Positions 24,672 to 33,149 of a DNA stretch of 44,084 nt are shown piece by piece (within the stretch, counting starts at the first letter, position 1; each line of letters opens with the position of its first letter). The stretch comes from Alphaproteobacteria bacterium (GTDB lineage: Bacteria > Pseudomonadota > Alphaproteobacteria > SMXP01): the NCBI GenBank assembly GCA_028285305.1, contig JANQPV010000063.1, positions 1 through 44,084 on the forward strand, given 5' to 3'. The notes beneath the pieces are model-generated. The model worked only from the letters and a program-made list of their open reading frames with translations, was not told the DNA's origin and did not search any database. Both the position numbers and the translations under genes were made by a program.

Positions 24672-27600
24672 GGCGGACTCACGATCATGTAACTGACGAC
24701 CTCGAAGTCGTTCATGCCTTGAAAGCTGTCGCGCGTCAGGTTTGTGCCGCCCCGATTGAATAGGCTTTCGACGCCCTTTTCCTCCGACTTGCCGACGATG
24801 CTGCTTACGGCCGTCTCGAGAAGCGCGCGGTAATGGCTCATGTCCCTGCCGTTACGCGTCTTGGCGTTCATCAGATCGACCGCCCTGGAATTCGGCTCCG
24901 AGCTTCCGAGGCCTTGGTTCTTGAGTATGTCGAGTATCTTCTTCGACTGGGTGTAACCGAGTTTCACCTGACCGGTGTCGCTGACATAGGCGAGGTAATA
25001 GGGTGCAAGCGCGTAGCCGTTCTCGTCTGCCAGCGGCTTGCCGATGTTTTTCAAGCAGAAGATCGCTCCCGGCTCAAGCCCGTCGTCTTCTAGCGCCGAA
25101 TTGATCGTCGACGAAGCGTACAGGCCGGTGGGTGACTGCTCCAATTCGCCGAGATGCTCCTTCATAAATGCCGAAAGATCCATGCGGAAGTCGTTCAGCG
25201 TAAGGTCGGTGATCGACACGCCGCCTGACATATCCTCCAGATCGACCACAGTTTCCTGAAGCTGCTGAAGTTGCTTCCGGCGATATTCCAGGTCGTTCAT
25301 CGTGCTGGTCTCATCCTGCTCGATGACGTTTTCCTCGCCGGTGGCGGAGATATCGAGCAGTACCATCCGGCCGCTGACGCGGGCTTCCAGATTGATGTAT
25401 TCGTCGAGCTCCAGGTTGGGCCAGAAATTGACGAGCTGGATTACCTCATTCTTTGAGCCCAGACGGTCGATGCGCCCAAAGCGCTGAATGATGCGAACAG
25501 GGTTCCAGTGAATGTCGTAGTTAATCAGGTAGTCGCAGTCCTGAAGGTTCTGGCCTTCCGAAATGCAGTCGGTCGCGATCAGCAGGTCAATCTCGTCCGT
25601 CGCATCCTCGTCGATCTTCTTGCGCTCTTTGGAGACAGGGGAGAAAGCTGCCAGTAATGAGTCGAAGTTGCTGCCCATACCCGGCTTGTTGGTCTTGTTC
25701 GTTCCGCTGCCGGTGATCTGCGCGGCGTGAATGCCGAGCGTATCCTTTGCCCATTCCGTGATATGTTCATAGAGATAGTTCGCCGTATCGGTGAAGGCGG
25801 TAAAGACGATGATCTTGCGGTTGCTGTCGTTGATCGGATTGCGGCATTTTTCGTCGATCATCGCCCGAAGGCGATGCAATTTGGCGTCCCGACCAGCGTC
25901 GATCTTCCGAGCTTCCGCCAGGAGATCGACCAGCTTGGCGCGATCCTCCTGAAGGTCCTGTTTCCAGCGGACCTCGTCGATGTCCTTGATAAGCACCTTG
26001 ACCTTGCGGCCGATCAGATAGGCTTCGAATTCGGGTTCATCGACCTCTATATCCTCGATGCCGAATTCTTCGATGTCCTCGCCGCTGTGTTGCTCAAGTT
26101 TCTCCAGCAGACTATCGACTTCCGCCAGAAGCTTCGCCACGGTCAGGGCAAAGGAATTGATCGAACTTTCCATGCGCTTCAGCAGATTGACGCGCATCAG
26201 GTGTATCAAGCTCTGTTCGCGGTCCACCTGCCGGAAAACAGACGTGCCGCCCTTGACCTGAATATCGTACTTCCGGCTGTACTCGTCCCGCTTGTCGGAC
26301 CGGACGTATTTGAGCGGGGAGTAGGCACTCAAATTCAGGCGGCGGATCGTTCGGTTGATCTCTCGCAGCGGCGGAAACTGGCCTTCCGTATCGATGTCTT
26401 CCTTGACGTTGATCGGCTTGAGGCGCTCGGGAAACGCGCCGATCTCTGCAATGTCGTAATATTTCTCGATGTGCTTACGCGAGCGCGCAATCGTCAGCAT
26501 GTCGAGCAGCTTGAAATAGTCGAAGTTCATGCTGTCGAGCAGTCCTTCGACCGTCCGGTCGGAGTCAGGGAGTTTGAGCCACTGGTTGAATCGCGCCTGC
26601 GCCTTTCGGAGCGTTTCCTCGATGCTGGCGATGCCGAAGTCGGCATAGGCGTAGTCCATGCCCTCGGTGATGAACGCGACTTGGTTCTTAAGGTCGTTCA
26701 TTCGGTTGTTTACCGGAGTGGCAGAGAGCATCAGCACCTTTGTCTTCACGCCGGACCTGATGATCTCGTCCATAAGGCGGGAATAGCGGGTCAGACCCTC
26801 TTTCGCTGAATTGGCGTTGCGGAAGTTGTGCGACTCGTCGATTACAATGAGGTCGTAGTTGCCCCAGTTCAGCGTCTCTAGATTGATTTCTCCGGAGCGG
26901 CCTTGCAGGCGCGTCAGGTCGGTGTGGTTTAATACGTCGTAGTTGAAGCGATCCGCAGCGAGCAGGTTCCGCTTGTCGTTGATCGTGTAGACCGTCCAGT
27001 TGTCGCGGAGCTTCTTAGGGCACAGAACCAGCACCCGGTCGTTGCGCAGTTCGTAGTATTTGATGACCGAAAGCGCTTCGAAGGTTTTGCCAAGGCCGAC
27101 GCTATCGGCAATGATGCAGCCGTTATACTTTTCAAGCTTGTCGATGGCTCCCAGCACGCCGTCGCGTTGGAACTTATAGAGCTTGTTCCAGACTATCGTG
27201 TCCTTGAAGCCCGTTTTCGTCTTGATGATGTTTTCTTCATCGATCTCTTCGAGGAAGTCCTTGAAGATGTTGAAGAGCGTCAGGAAGTAGATGAACTCGG
27301 GCGATTGATCCTTAATCAGGTTGTCGAGCTGCCGGAGCAGAATCTGCTTGGCGTCGTGCACGGCGGCCGGATCGTTCCAGATCGTCTCGAACCATTCCAG
27401 AAGCGCCGCCGTGCTCGGTGCGTCTGTCGTGCTCATGTTCATGTGGTAGAGGTCGGACTCAACGTCGCCGAGCCCTGTGGCGGATAAGCCCGAACTCCCT
27501 TGAACCGCCACGGCGGTTCCGTCCGCACCCTGAACATGGAACATGTTTTGGCTGAGCGCCGTCGGGTTCGCGGCAGAGCGAATCTCGGCTTTGTCTCTTA

Positions 27601-27889
27601 TCCAGCGAGCGCACTCCTTGGCGATCTGCGCCTGGTTGAGCTGGTTCTTTAGACGCAGTTCGAAATTGTCTCCCGCCAAAAAATTAAAGCCTGCACCTGG
27701 CCTGTTGCTGTTGACGGGGTCCTGCGCGAGCACAAGTCGTAGGCTCTTTATTTGCCGCAGTTCCTTTTTTAGTGCGTCAAATCCGTAGATCGAGAAAAGC
27801 CCGGAAATGACTGACAGCTTCGAGCCGGCCTCCATATGCCGTCGAAGTTCATCGCCAACCTTTCCGTTCTTTTTGTTATCCAACAGCAT
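24668..27889 (-). CDS. SNF2/RapA-like helicase with PLD-like N-terminal domain
   Basis: A 1073-residue superfamily 2 translocase. The first 170 residues resemble the phospholipase-D-like domain seen at the front of such helicases (LRRHMEAGSKLSVISGLFSI, then GSSGLSATGLG). The catalytic HxK appears degenerate here: the His in MFHVQ is followed by Gln instead of Lys. The motor follows: ADSVGLGKTFEAL (about 265), VIDESHNFRN (about 351), LSATPVNNR, IVFTAFTDT, ATDCISEGQNLQ and IIQRFGRIDRLGS (about 806). RapA-like motors move on double-stranded DNA. It starts 20 bases after the antitoxin-like gene and overlaps the DUF4391 gene. It is not part of classical type III systems, so it marks an extended version. 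Confidence 0.88.
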   Translation of the reverse strand: MLLDNKKNGKVGDELRRHMEAGSKLSVISGLFSIYGFDALKKELRQIKSLRLVLAQDPVNSNRPGAGFNFLAGDNFELRLKNQLNQAQIAKECARWIRDKAEIRSAANPTALSQNMFHVQGADGTAVAVQGSSGLSATGLGDVESDLYHMNMSTTDAPSTAALLEWFETIWNDPAAVHDAKQILLRQLDNLIKDQSPEFIYFLTLFNIFKDFLEEIDEENIIKTKTGFKDTIVWNKLYKFQRDGVLGAIDKLEKYNGCIIADSVGLGKTFEALSVIKYYELRNDRVLVLCPKKLRDNWTVYTINDKRNLLAADRFNYDVLNHTDLTRLQGRSGEINLETLNWGNYDLIVIDESHNFRNANSAKEGLTRYSRLMDEIIRSGVKTKVLMLSATPVNNRMNDLKNQVAFITEGMDYAYADFGIASIEETLRKAQARFNQWLKLPDSDRTVEGLLDSMNFDYFKLLDMLTIARSRKHIEKYYDIAEIGAFPERLKPINVKEDIDTEGQFPPLREINRTIRRLNLSAYSPLKYVRSDKRDEYSRKYDIQVKGGTSVFRQVDREQSLIHLMRVNLLKRMESSINSFALTVAKLLAEVDSLLEKLEQHSGEDIEEFGIEDIEVDEPEFEAYLIGRKVKVLIKDIDEVRWKQDLQEDRAKLVDLLAEARKIDAGRDAKLHRLRAMIDEKCRNPINDSNRKIIVFTAFTDTANYLYEHITEWAKDTLGIHAAQITGSGTNKTNKPGMGSNFDSLLAAFSPVSKERKKIDEDATDEIDLLIATDCISEGQNLQDCDYLINYDIHWNPVRIIQRFGRIDRLGSKNEVIQLVNFWPNLELDEYINLEARVSGRMVLLDISATGEENVIEQDETSTMNDLEYRRKQLQQLQETVVDLEDMSGGVSITDLTLNDFRMDLSAFMKEHLGELEQSPTGLYASSTINSALEDDGLEPGAIFCLKNIGKPLADENGYALAPYYLAYVSDTGQVKLGYTQSKKILDILKNQGLGSSEPNSRAVDLMNAKTRNGRDMSHYRALLETAVSSIVGKSEEKGVESLFNRGGTNLTRDSFQGMNDFEVVSYMIVSPP

Positions 27890-27909
27890 GTTGGTGTAGC
27901 CCGGCCTTC

Positions 27910-28125
27910 CTATTTATCGGATTGCATCTTCAGAATATCCGGCTCGTCCGCGTTTCGCCGTTTCTGCTTGGAGTTCGCTTGATTGACGAACCGTTCGTAT
28001 TTTTCGGTAGAGAGAACGACGACCATTGGGCGACCGTGCTTCTCTAAGGTCACAGGCTCTGCCCTTGCGGTATCCAAGAGCAAGCCGAAGCCATCCTTGG
28101 CTTTCTTGGCAGACATCGATTTCAT
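27910..28125 (-). CDS. Phd/YefM-type antitoxin-like regulator without a toxin
   Basis: A 71-residue protein with the Phd/YefM pattern: an N-terminal AKKAKDGFGLLLDTARAEPV, then the strand VTLEKHGRPMVVVLS and the helix TEKYERFV. Such proteins bind operators through the N-terminal half and neutralise a toxin through the C-terminal half. I start at ATG 28125 (AGGA nine bases upstream); an earlier in-frame codon at 28182 adds 19 residues without Phd-like features. No Doc, RelE or YoeB partner lies next to it; the next gene, 20 bases on, is the helicase. It probably represses or times the restriction operon, which must be delayed until host DNA is methylated. That role is inference. Confidence 0.8.
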   Translation of the reverse strand: MKSMSAKKAKDGFGLLLDTARAEPVTLEKHGRPMVVVLSTEKYERFVNQANSKQKRRNADEPDILKMQSDK

Positions 28126-28372
28126 GCGCGAATCCTGAAGAGCCATTTGAGCTATTTTGGCCACTGTAGCGATATCTCGCAAGGATAGACGTTGGCGCGA
28201 TCATGTAGCTTCTTCAACAATGTTCTTGGCTTGCCAGCCCCTCGCCGATCATGCCCACCAGCCTAATTCGGAGGGCCGCTGAAGGTTCAATCGCCATCGT
28301 GCAAAGTCAATCTGTAGATCGCGTGAGCGAGAGTAGAAACTCGCAGCCAGCTAGCCTTTATGAGTACACGGC

Positions 28373-29578
28373 CTAGGGCTTGCTCAGCTGCCGTGTTTGT
28401 GGTGAATCTTCCAACCTGACGATATTGTCGCTCGGTTTTAGAACTGGGACTGGCAAAGCTTCAACGGCGGCGACTTTCGACGCATCTGCTGCATGGGAAT
28501 AGCGGTGCAACATAACATGCGTTTTGTGCCCCGTGATCGCCATGATGGTGGAATCGGAAACCCCGGCCGCCTGTAACTGGCTGGTGAAGTTGTGCCTCAA
28601 GTCATGCGGCTTGAAGTTGGACACTTGCGCCTCTCCGCACAAGCGAAGCCACCCCTTGCGTATGCTCTGCATTGGTTTCGAAGCATCATAACGTGCCGGG
28701 AACAGCCACTGGCTGCCGCTTGTTCGAGGCTGCCAGCGAATAAGTTCGCCCTGAAGCACATCGCGCAACGGAACTTTGCGACCTTCTCCTGACTTTGAGC
28801 GACGAATAACTATCCTAGCATGCTCCGTTTCGATGTCAGACCATTGCAGTGCCAGTGCCTCTCCAAGTCGCATGCCTGTATGATAAAGGACGTGAAAGAG
28901 CGGTCGGACGAAGTCAGGAAACTCCATTGCCGCTGCGAATAGGCGCGCTGCTTCGTCTGAGGACAAGAGCCGGTCACGCACATTGTTTGGGTTTTGCAGT
29001 TTGATCCCCCGGACCGGATTGACGGTTACGATGCCGACTTTGACAACCTCGCTAAAGAATGACTTCAAACAAGCTAGTTCGCCGTTCACCGTTGAGATGG
29101 CGGCGTCAGTATCAAGTCGTTGGTTGTAATAGGCGATGACGTCCTGGCCACCAATGGCTTCAAGTTGCTTATTTCCAAAATGGGGAATGATGTGCTGGTT
29201 CAACTGCTGGCGATACTTCTTTACGGTACGCAGGTGCCTCTTCGTGTCCAGGAACTGTGGGGCAAAACTTGATAAGGTGTTCGGTTCCGCGCGCTTCTTG
29301 GGTTGGTAGGTGCCTTCGAAGATTGCCGCCTTCCTAGCCATGAGAACGCCCTCGGCTTGGGACTTGTTCCGGCAATTCGGAAGTCGTTCCTTAACCTGCT
29401 TCATCGGTGGTGAGATGTTAGCCGCGTAGTGCCCGGGAATTGGAGCCCGGTACTTAATGTACCAAGTGCCACCGTTGCCAGTGTTGTGGCGCCGATATCC
29501 CACGCCTCTATCCCAGACCCAACATCCAGGCGCCAGCGTGGAGATTGAGTTCGGGTTCAATGTCTGTTTTTTGCTCAT
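28373..29578 (-). CDS. Tyrosine recombinase / phage-type integrase
   Basis: A 401-residue site-specific recombinase with a complete catalytic set: Arg237 in TGMRLGEAL, Lys262 in RRSKSGEGRKVPL, HDLR (His325, Arg328), His351 in TGHKTH and Tyr360 in HRYSH. An N-terminal arm-type region (WYIKYRAPIPGHY) and a SAM-like core-binding domain (about 100-195) precede it. GAGGT lies just before ATG 29578, and the RHH-domain gene ends eight bases upstream, so they form one unit. It is a candidate to move island B, but it lies 5.9 kb from the tRNA and in the middle of the island, so it may instead be left from an earlier insertion. Confidence 0.92.
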   Translation of the reverse strand: MSKKQTLNPNSISTLAPGCWVWDRGVGYRRHNTGNGGTWYIKYRAPIPGHYAANISPPMKQVKERLPNCRNKSQAEGVLMARKAAIFEGTYQPKKRAEPNTLSSFAPQFLDTKRHLRTVKKYRQQLNQHIIPHFGNKQLEAIGGQDVIAYYNQRLDTDAAISTVNGELACLKSFFSEVVKVGIVTVNPVRGIKLQNPNNVRDRLLSSDEAARLFAAAMEFPDFVRPLFHVLYHTGMRLGEALALQWSDIETEHARIVIRRSKSGEGRKVPLRDVLQGELIRWQPRTSGSQWLFPARYDASKPMQSIRKGWLRLCGEAQVSNFKPHDLRHNFTSQLQAAGVSDSTIMAITGHKTHVMLHRYSHAADASKVAAVEALPVPVLKPSDNIVRLEDSPQTRQLSKP

Positions 29579-29586
29579 TTCGACCT

Positions 29587-30156
29587 CTAGAACGGCACCT
29601 CATCATCCAGATCCTTGGAGAAATCTCTAGAAGGAGAACCGAAGCTAGTTGGCCAATGTGGGGGGCTCAAACCTGCAGCTGCCAAGTCTTCGACCATAAG
29701 TTTTCCACAAGCCCAATAGTCCGTTGATTTTGTCTCGCGCCACAGTTCCAGATACTTGTCGATCTTTGGCCACAACACGTTTGTCGAAGCCTTTTGGGGC
29801 GTGTGACCGTTTTCGCTGGTGTAGAAGAATTCGTGATGCACGAGTGTGAATGCTCTCAGCTCGTCCTCTTCGAATGTGGTTGGATATGATTCACTTGCCA
29901 GGAGGTTTAGTGCCCGCACGCCTTCGTCGGGATCCCAGAAATTCTGCCATGTAGCAGGTTGAAACTGGCTGCCTTGTTCATGCCAAACTTCCCCTGCGCT
30001 AACTTCGCTGGAGGCGTCCTTTATCGCCCGTTCTACGACCGTCGTGATGCTCTGACCGCGTATCCTGGAGACAAACTCAAGGACGAATCGGGTCTTCGGG
30101 TCGAGCCGCAAAGACAGCGTCTGTGTCTTTGCCCGGGTCGATCTTTCTGGTGCCAT
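29587..30156 (-). CDS. Ribbon-helix-helix DNA-binding protein, integrase partner
   Basis: A 189-residue protein. The first 50 residues look like a ribbon-helix-helix fold: a strand with alternating residues (TQTLSLRLDPKTRFVLEFVS), then SITTVVERAIKDAS, as in CopG/Arc-type regulators. The rest (about 55-189) is an aromatic, acidic domain I do not recognise (VHHEFFYTSENGHTPQKAST, then WPKIDKYLELW). It sits eight bases ahead of the integrase gene and probably controls it, or helps it bind. Start ATG 30156 is supported by the GGGAGAA upstream. Its promoter faces the divergent small HTH gene at 30299. Confidence 0.7.
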   Translation of the reverse strand: MAPERSTRAKTQTLSLRLDPKTRFVLEFVSRIRGQSITTVVERAIKDASSEVSAGEVWHEQGSQFQPATWQNFWDPDEGVRALNLLASESYPTTFEEDELRAFTLVHHEFFYTSENGHTPQKASTNVLWPKIDKYLELWRETKSTDYWACGKLMVEDLAAAGLSPPHWPTSFGSPSRDFSKDLDDEVPF

Positions 30157-30179
30157 ATGCCTACTTTCTCCCGTGTTGT

Positions 30180-30200
30180 CCCGTACTGTACATGTATGGC
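30180..30200. promoter_or_regulatory. Possible operator in the divergent regulator region
   Basis: The 142-base gap between the divergent RHH and small HTH genes contains GTACTGTACATGTAT. This holds the perfect palindrome TACATGTA (30189-30196) and closely spaced GTAC repeats. RHH proteins bind short repeated or palindromic sites near their own promoters, so this is the natural candidate. I cannot confirm it from sequence. Confidence 0.3.
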
Positions 30201-30298
30201 CATTGCGTTACAACAGGAATCTACGATACAATAAGTGCATTGGCGGGACTTTGCGTGACCTGTCATTACAATTCTCACTTTGTTCCAAGGCGTAAACA

Positions 30299-30484
30299 AT
30301 GAACGAGCAACTGATTGATATTAACGATCTGGCGTCCATTCTGAAGGTGCCGGCGAAAACAATTCGCAACAAACTCAGCAACGGCACATGGCCGATTTTG
30401 CCCATCAAGATCGGGAAGGCGCTCCGGTGGCGCCCGTCAGATATCGACATGTATCTGAGCGAGCAGCAGAGCCACAATTCTTAG
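30299..30484 (+). CDS. Small helix-turn-helix protein (AlpA/excisionase-like)
   Basis: A 61-residue DNA-binding protein. IDINDLASILKVPAKTIRNK is a MerR-type helix-turn-helix and WPILPIKIGKALRWRPSDID is the wing and second helix seen in AlpA and excisionase-like proteins. AAGG lies about eight bases ahead of ATG 30299. It is divergent from the RHH/integrase unit and precedes the larger HTH protein and the second recombinase on the same strand. It is probably a directionality or transcription factor for one of the two recombinases. Confidence 0.75.
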   Translation: MNEQLIDINDLASILKVPAKTIRNKLSNGTWPILPIKIGKALRWRPSDIDMYLSEQQSHNS

Positions 30485-30543
30485 GCTTTGCCTTCGGCGG
30501 AAGCGGACGCTTCTCCATGAGCGTCAGATTTGGATGACTCGCA

Positions 30544-30990
30544 ATGCCCTCAGCGACAGGACGGCGGACGCATAATGTTCGCTTGATCAAGACCGATTGG
30601 ACGTACACAGTGGATGAGATCTCTCAGCTGTTCTCTGTCCATCCCAACGCGGTCCGGCGCTGGATTAAGGCGGGCTTAGAGACCATTGACACATCGCGTC
30701 CGATACTGATCCACGGGAGTGACCTTCGTGCCTTTGTGACCAATCGGCAAAAGGCGCGGAAGCAAAAGTGTTCGGAGGGTGAGTTCTATTGTTGCCGTTG
30801 CAGGGCACCGCGCCGGCCTTGGGAAAACCTTGTTGACCTGGTTCCTGTGCCGCCTAGTAAGGTCATGTTGAAGGCTATTTGCTCTGAGTGCAGCACGAAA
30901 ATGCATCGAGCGGGAACGCTACGCAAACGCCCCGAGTATGAGCGTGTCTTTGATATCCAAACGGGTCTGGAAGAACGCCTAATTGAGTGA
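30544..30990 (+). CDS. Helix-turn-helix protein with four-cysteine zinc-ribbon-like region
   Basis: A 148-residue protein. Residues about 18-45 form a MerR-like helix-turn-helix (YTVDEISQLFSVHPNAVRRW), followed by ILIHGSDLRAFV. The second half holds a CCRC pair and a CSEC pair about 34 residues apart, which could bind one zinc ion. The basic tail includes RKRPEYERVF. I know no characterised homologue. It lies 45 bases ahead of the tyrosine recombinase at 31036, so the two probably work as a unit, with this protein recruiting or regulating the recombinase. The start at 30544 lacks a strong ribosome site. Confidence 0.7.
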   Translation: MPSATGRRTHNVRLIKTDWTYTVDEISQLFSVHPNAVRRWIKAGLETIDTSRPILIHGSDLRAFVTNRQKARKQKCSEGEFYCCRCRAPRRPWENLVDLVPVPPSKVMLKAICSECSTKMHRAGTLRKRPEYERVFDIQTGLEERLIE

Positions 30991-31035
30991 GTCAAACCTA
31001 TCGTTAAGTGTCACTTCTAAGGACGAGCCGAACAC

Positions 31036-32139
31036 ATGGCGAAATACAACCCAAAAAACGAGCGTATCAAGCGTGCCTATTTCCAACTACTGGAACAGGC
31101 AGATCAGAAGAGCCCAACGACCATCAACCAGATCCGCAAAGCAATCCATCGCTTCGAGAGCCACACTGATTTCGCCGATTTCGCTGGTTTCAACAAGCAG
31201 CAGGCGATGGCCTTCAAGAAGCATATGCTCACCACAAAGAAAACCGGGTCAGATCGTCCGCTCAGTCGGGCAACTGTTCATACGACGATGCGATCTCTAC
31301 AGGATTTTCTGCGCTGGCTCTCAAGGGAAGCGGGATACAGATCCAAGATTGACCCACAGGACATCAGGTATCTCAATCTTTCAAGAAATGACATTGCCGT
31401 CGCGCAGATGACAGGTACCCGCAAAGTGCCGACTTTGGAGCAGATCAAAGCGGCCTTGTACGCGATGCCGGCTGACAGTGAAGTGGAGTGTCGGGACCGA
31501 GCGATCTTTTCATTTGCCATCCTAACGGGCGTGCGGGACAGCGCTTTGATTTCATTAAAACTCAAGCACTTGGATCTTGCTGCCCGGTTGGTGACCCAGG
31601 ATCCCTCAGAGGTCCGAACGAAGTTCTCGAAGAAAATCGAAACATACTTCTTCCCGGTAGGCACCGAGTTCGAGCAAGTCTTCGCCGCCTGGGTTCGTTA
31701 TCTGCGCGAAGACAAGCTGTATGGCGACGACGACCCTCTGTTTCCCCAGACGCGCATAGCGGTGGGTGCTGACCAGGTCTTTGCTGTGGATGGACTTGAA
31801 CCAAAGTGCTGGTCAACGGCGGAGCCGGTTAGAAAGATCTTCCGCAGGGCCTTCGCGCTCGCTGGTCTTCCGTATTTCACTCCCCACAGCCTTCGCTCCA
31901 CGTTGACGCTGCTGGGGGAGCGGATTTGTAAGACGCCGGAGGAATTTAAAGCTTGGTCGCAGAATCTGGGGCACGAGAGTCCGCTCACAACATTCACAAG
32001 CTACGGACAGGTGCCGGCGCACCGCCAGGGGGAGCTTGTGTTGAACGCCGGCCGTGCTGATCCCGATGAGGGCAAAATCGACCGGATCATGGAGATCGTT
32101 CAGCGCATTGATATGAATCCGAATTGGCGGAGTTCTTAG
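31036..32139 (+). CDS. Second tyrosine recombinase, paired with the HTH/zinc protein
   Basis: A 367-residue tyrosine recombinase of a different group from the two other integrases here. It has no arm-binding domain and starts directly with a core-binding region (NPKNERIKRAYFQLLEQAD, HRFESHTDF). The catalytic set is present: Arg167 in TGVRDSAL, Lys near 196-200 in RTKFSKKIET, HSLR (His284, Arg287), His313 in LGHESP and Tyr323 in FTSYGQ. AAGGACGAG upstream supports ATG 31036. Its close pairing with the preceding HTH gene and its convergent position against the nuclease cassette (10 bases apart) suggest a mobile module of its own. Confidence 0.88.
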   Translation: MAKYNPKNERIKRAYFQLLEQADQKSPTTINQIRKAIHRFESHTDFADFAGFNKQQAMAFKKHMLTTKKTGSDRPLSRATVHTTMRSLQDFLRWLSREAGYRSKIDPQDIRYLNLSRNDIAVAQMTGTRKVPTLEQIKAALYAMPADSEVECRDRAIFSFAILTGVRDSALISLKLKHLDLAARLVTQDPSEVRTKFSKKIETYFFPVGTEFEQVFAAWVRYLREDKLYGDDDPLFPQTRIAVGADQVFAVDGLEPKCWSTAEPVRKIFRRAFALAGLPYFTPHSLRSTLTLLGERICKTPEEFKAWSQNLGHESPLTTFTSYGQVPAHRQGELVLNAGRADPDEGKIDRIMEIVQRIDMNPNWRSS

Positions 32140-32149
32140 TGGCCCTCTG

Positions 32150-33139
32150 TCACGGCTGCTGGTTCACGGGATTCAATTCCTTAACGCGCTGGGAGAACAC
32201 CCGGTGCATTTCGTTCAGTCGCTCTGCCATCCAAGCGTGCTGTCTTGGCCAGTCGTTTTCGTCCTCAGGATCAACATCATCGAGATAGCGGGCAATTCGC
32301 GCATCCTGGCCGTCGGGTAATTCTTCCCATTCGAGGGAGGATCCTATCTCTGTTTCGATTTCAGTCTTTTGCCTCTGCAATAAGAAGAAGAACGCCTTTG
32401 CATGTGCGCCGGTCAGATACACCCCCGTCTGAACTCTGCGCTTCGGTCTCGCCATCGATACACCCAAAGTCACATTGCTGCGACCCAGACTGTAACTCAT
32501 CCACGATTGTGGCTGCGCTTTCCGATTTCCCGAGACCGGACCATCTGCTGAGTCGAGAGCCTGATGAAGCCCTTCCCAATATCGTCTTTGCATTAGCTTG
32601 AGATCGGTTAGCTCCGCGTCGTCAATCGCCTTGGCCGCCCTAGCCACGGATCGAGACCAGTTATTGGGTTTGGAGATGACGTTAAACTTTGGCGCAGCGG
32701 GAGAATCTCCAATGCGCCACAGTTCGACTTCAAGTCCAAAGAAACGAAAGCTCTCGTCCGTGATTTTGTTCAGCCAATCGAGTGTCGCGCGATGTTCTTC
32801 GGTGAATCTGGCTGCAATCCAGACGATTGTAACTGCCTGAAGACCGGACGCGTATGTCAGCAGTTGGCCGAGATGCGTGTGGTCGGTTCGTTCGAGCTGG
32901 TTTTCGATCAAAACCCATGTGTCCGTGCCCATATCTTTGCAGAGAATGTCGGCTCGGAAGGGACCCACCGCTTGTTCCTGAGCTTCGAACTCTAGGTCGA
33001 TGTTTAATGTCTCGCCGAGGACTGAGAGGTTCTCCACTCGGGAGAGCCATGGTGTGAACTCGCTCGCTTCGCTGGCCCAAATGTCGCGTAGGTCAACGCG
33101 TTTGAGTCTGCCAAGTTGGCTTTCGCCTGTAAGCGTCAT
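32150..33139 (-). CDS. DUF4268-type protein with PD-(D/E)XK-like nuclease domain
   Basis: A 329-residue protein. The N-terminal half resembles a restriction-endonuclease fold: GPFRADILCKD (Asp64), then VLIENQ (Glu79, with Gln81 at the position usually Lys), then the helix HLGQLLTYASGL. The C-terminal part (about 170-320: MQRRYWEGLHQAL, then TGVYLTGAHAKAFFFLL, then LPDGQDARIARYL) matches DUF4268 by eye. Such proteins occur in defence islands and are predicted nucleases without a known target. It starts 10 bases after the DUF6998 gene and is the last gene of the four-gene cassette. GAGGGGGAA precedes its ATG. Confidence 0.75.
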   Translation of the reverse strand: MTLTGESQLGRLKRVDLRDIWASEASEFTPWLSRVENLSVLGETLNIDLEFEAQEQAVGPFRADILCKDMGTDTWVLIENQLERTDHTHLGQLLTYASGLQAVTIVWIAARFTEEHRATLDWLNKITDESFRFFGLEVELWRIGDSPAAPKFNVISKPNNWSRSVARAAKAIDDAELTDLKLMQRRYWEGLHQALDSADGPVSGNRKAQPQSWMSYSLGRSNVTLGVSMARPKRRVQTGVYLTGAHAKAFFFLLQRQKTEIETEIGSSLEWEELPDGQDARIARYLDDVDPEDENDWPRQHAWMAERLNEMHRVFSQRVKELNPVNQQP

Positions 33140-33149
33140 TGATTCCCCC

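Noticed and set aside
25727-26809. 360-codon plus-strand frame antisense to the helicase gene
   Set aside because: Mirror of a strongly coding gene in GC-rich DNA; no motif and no ribosome site.
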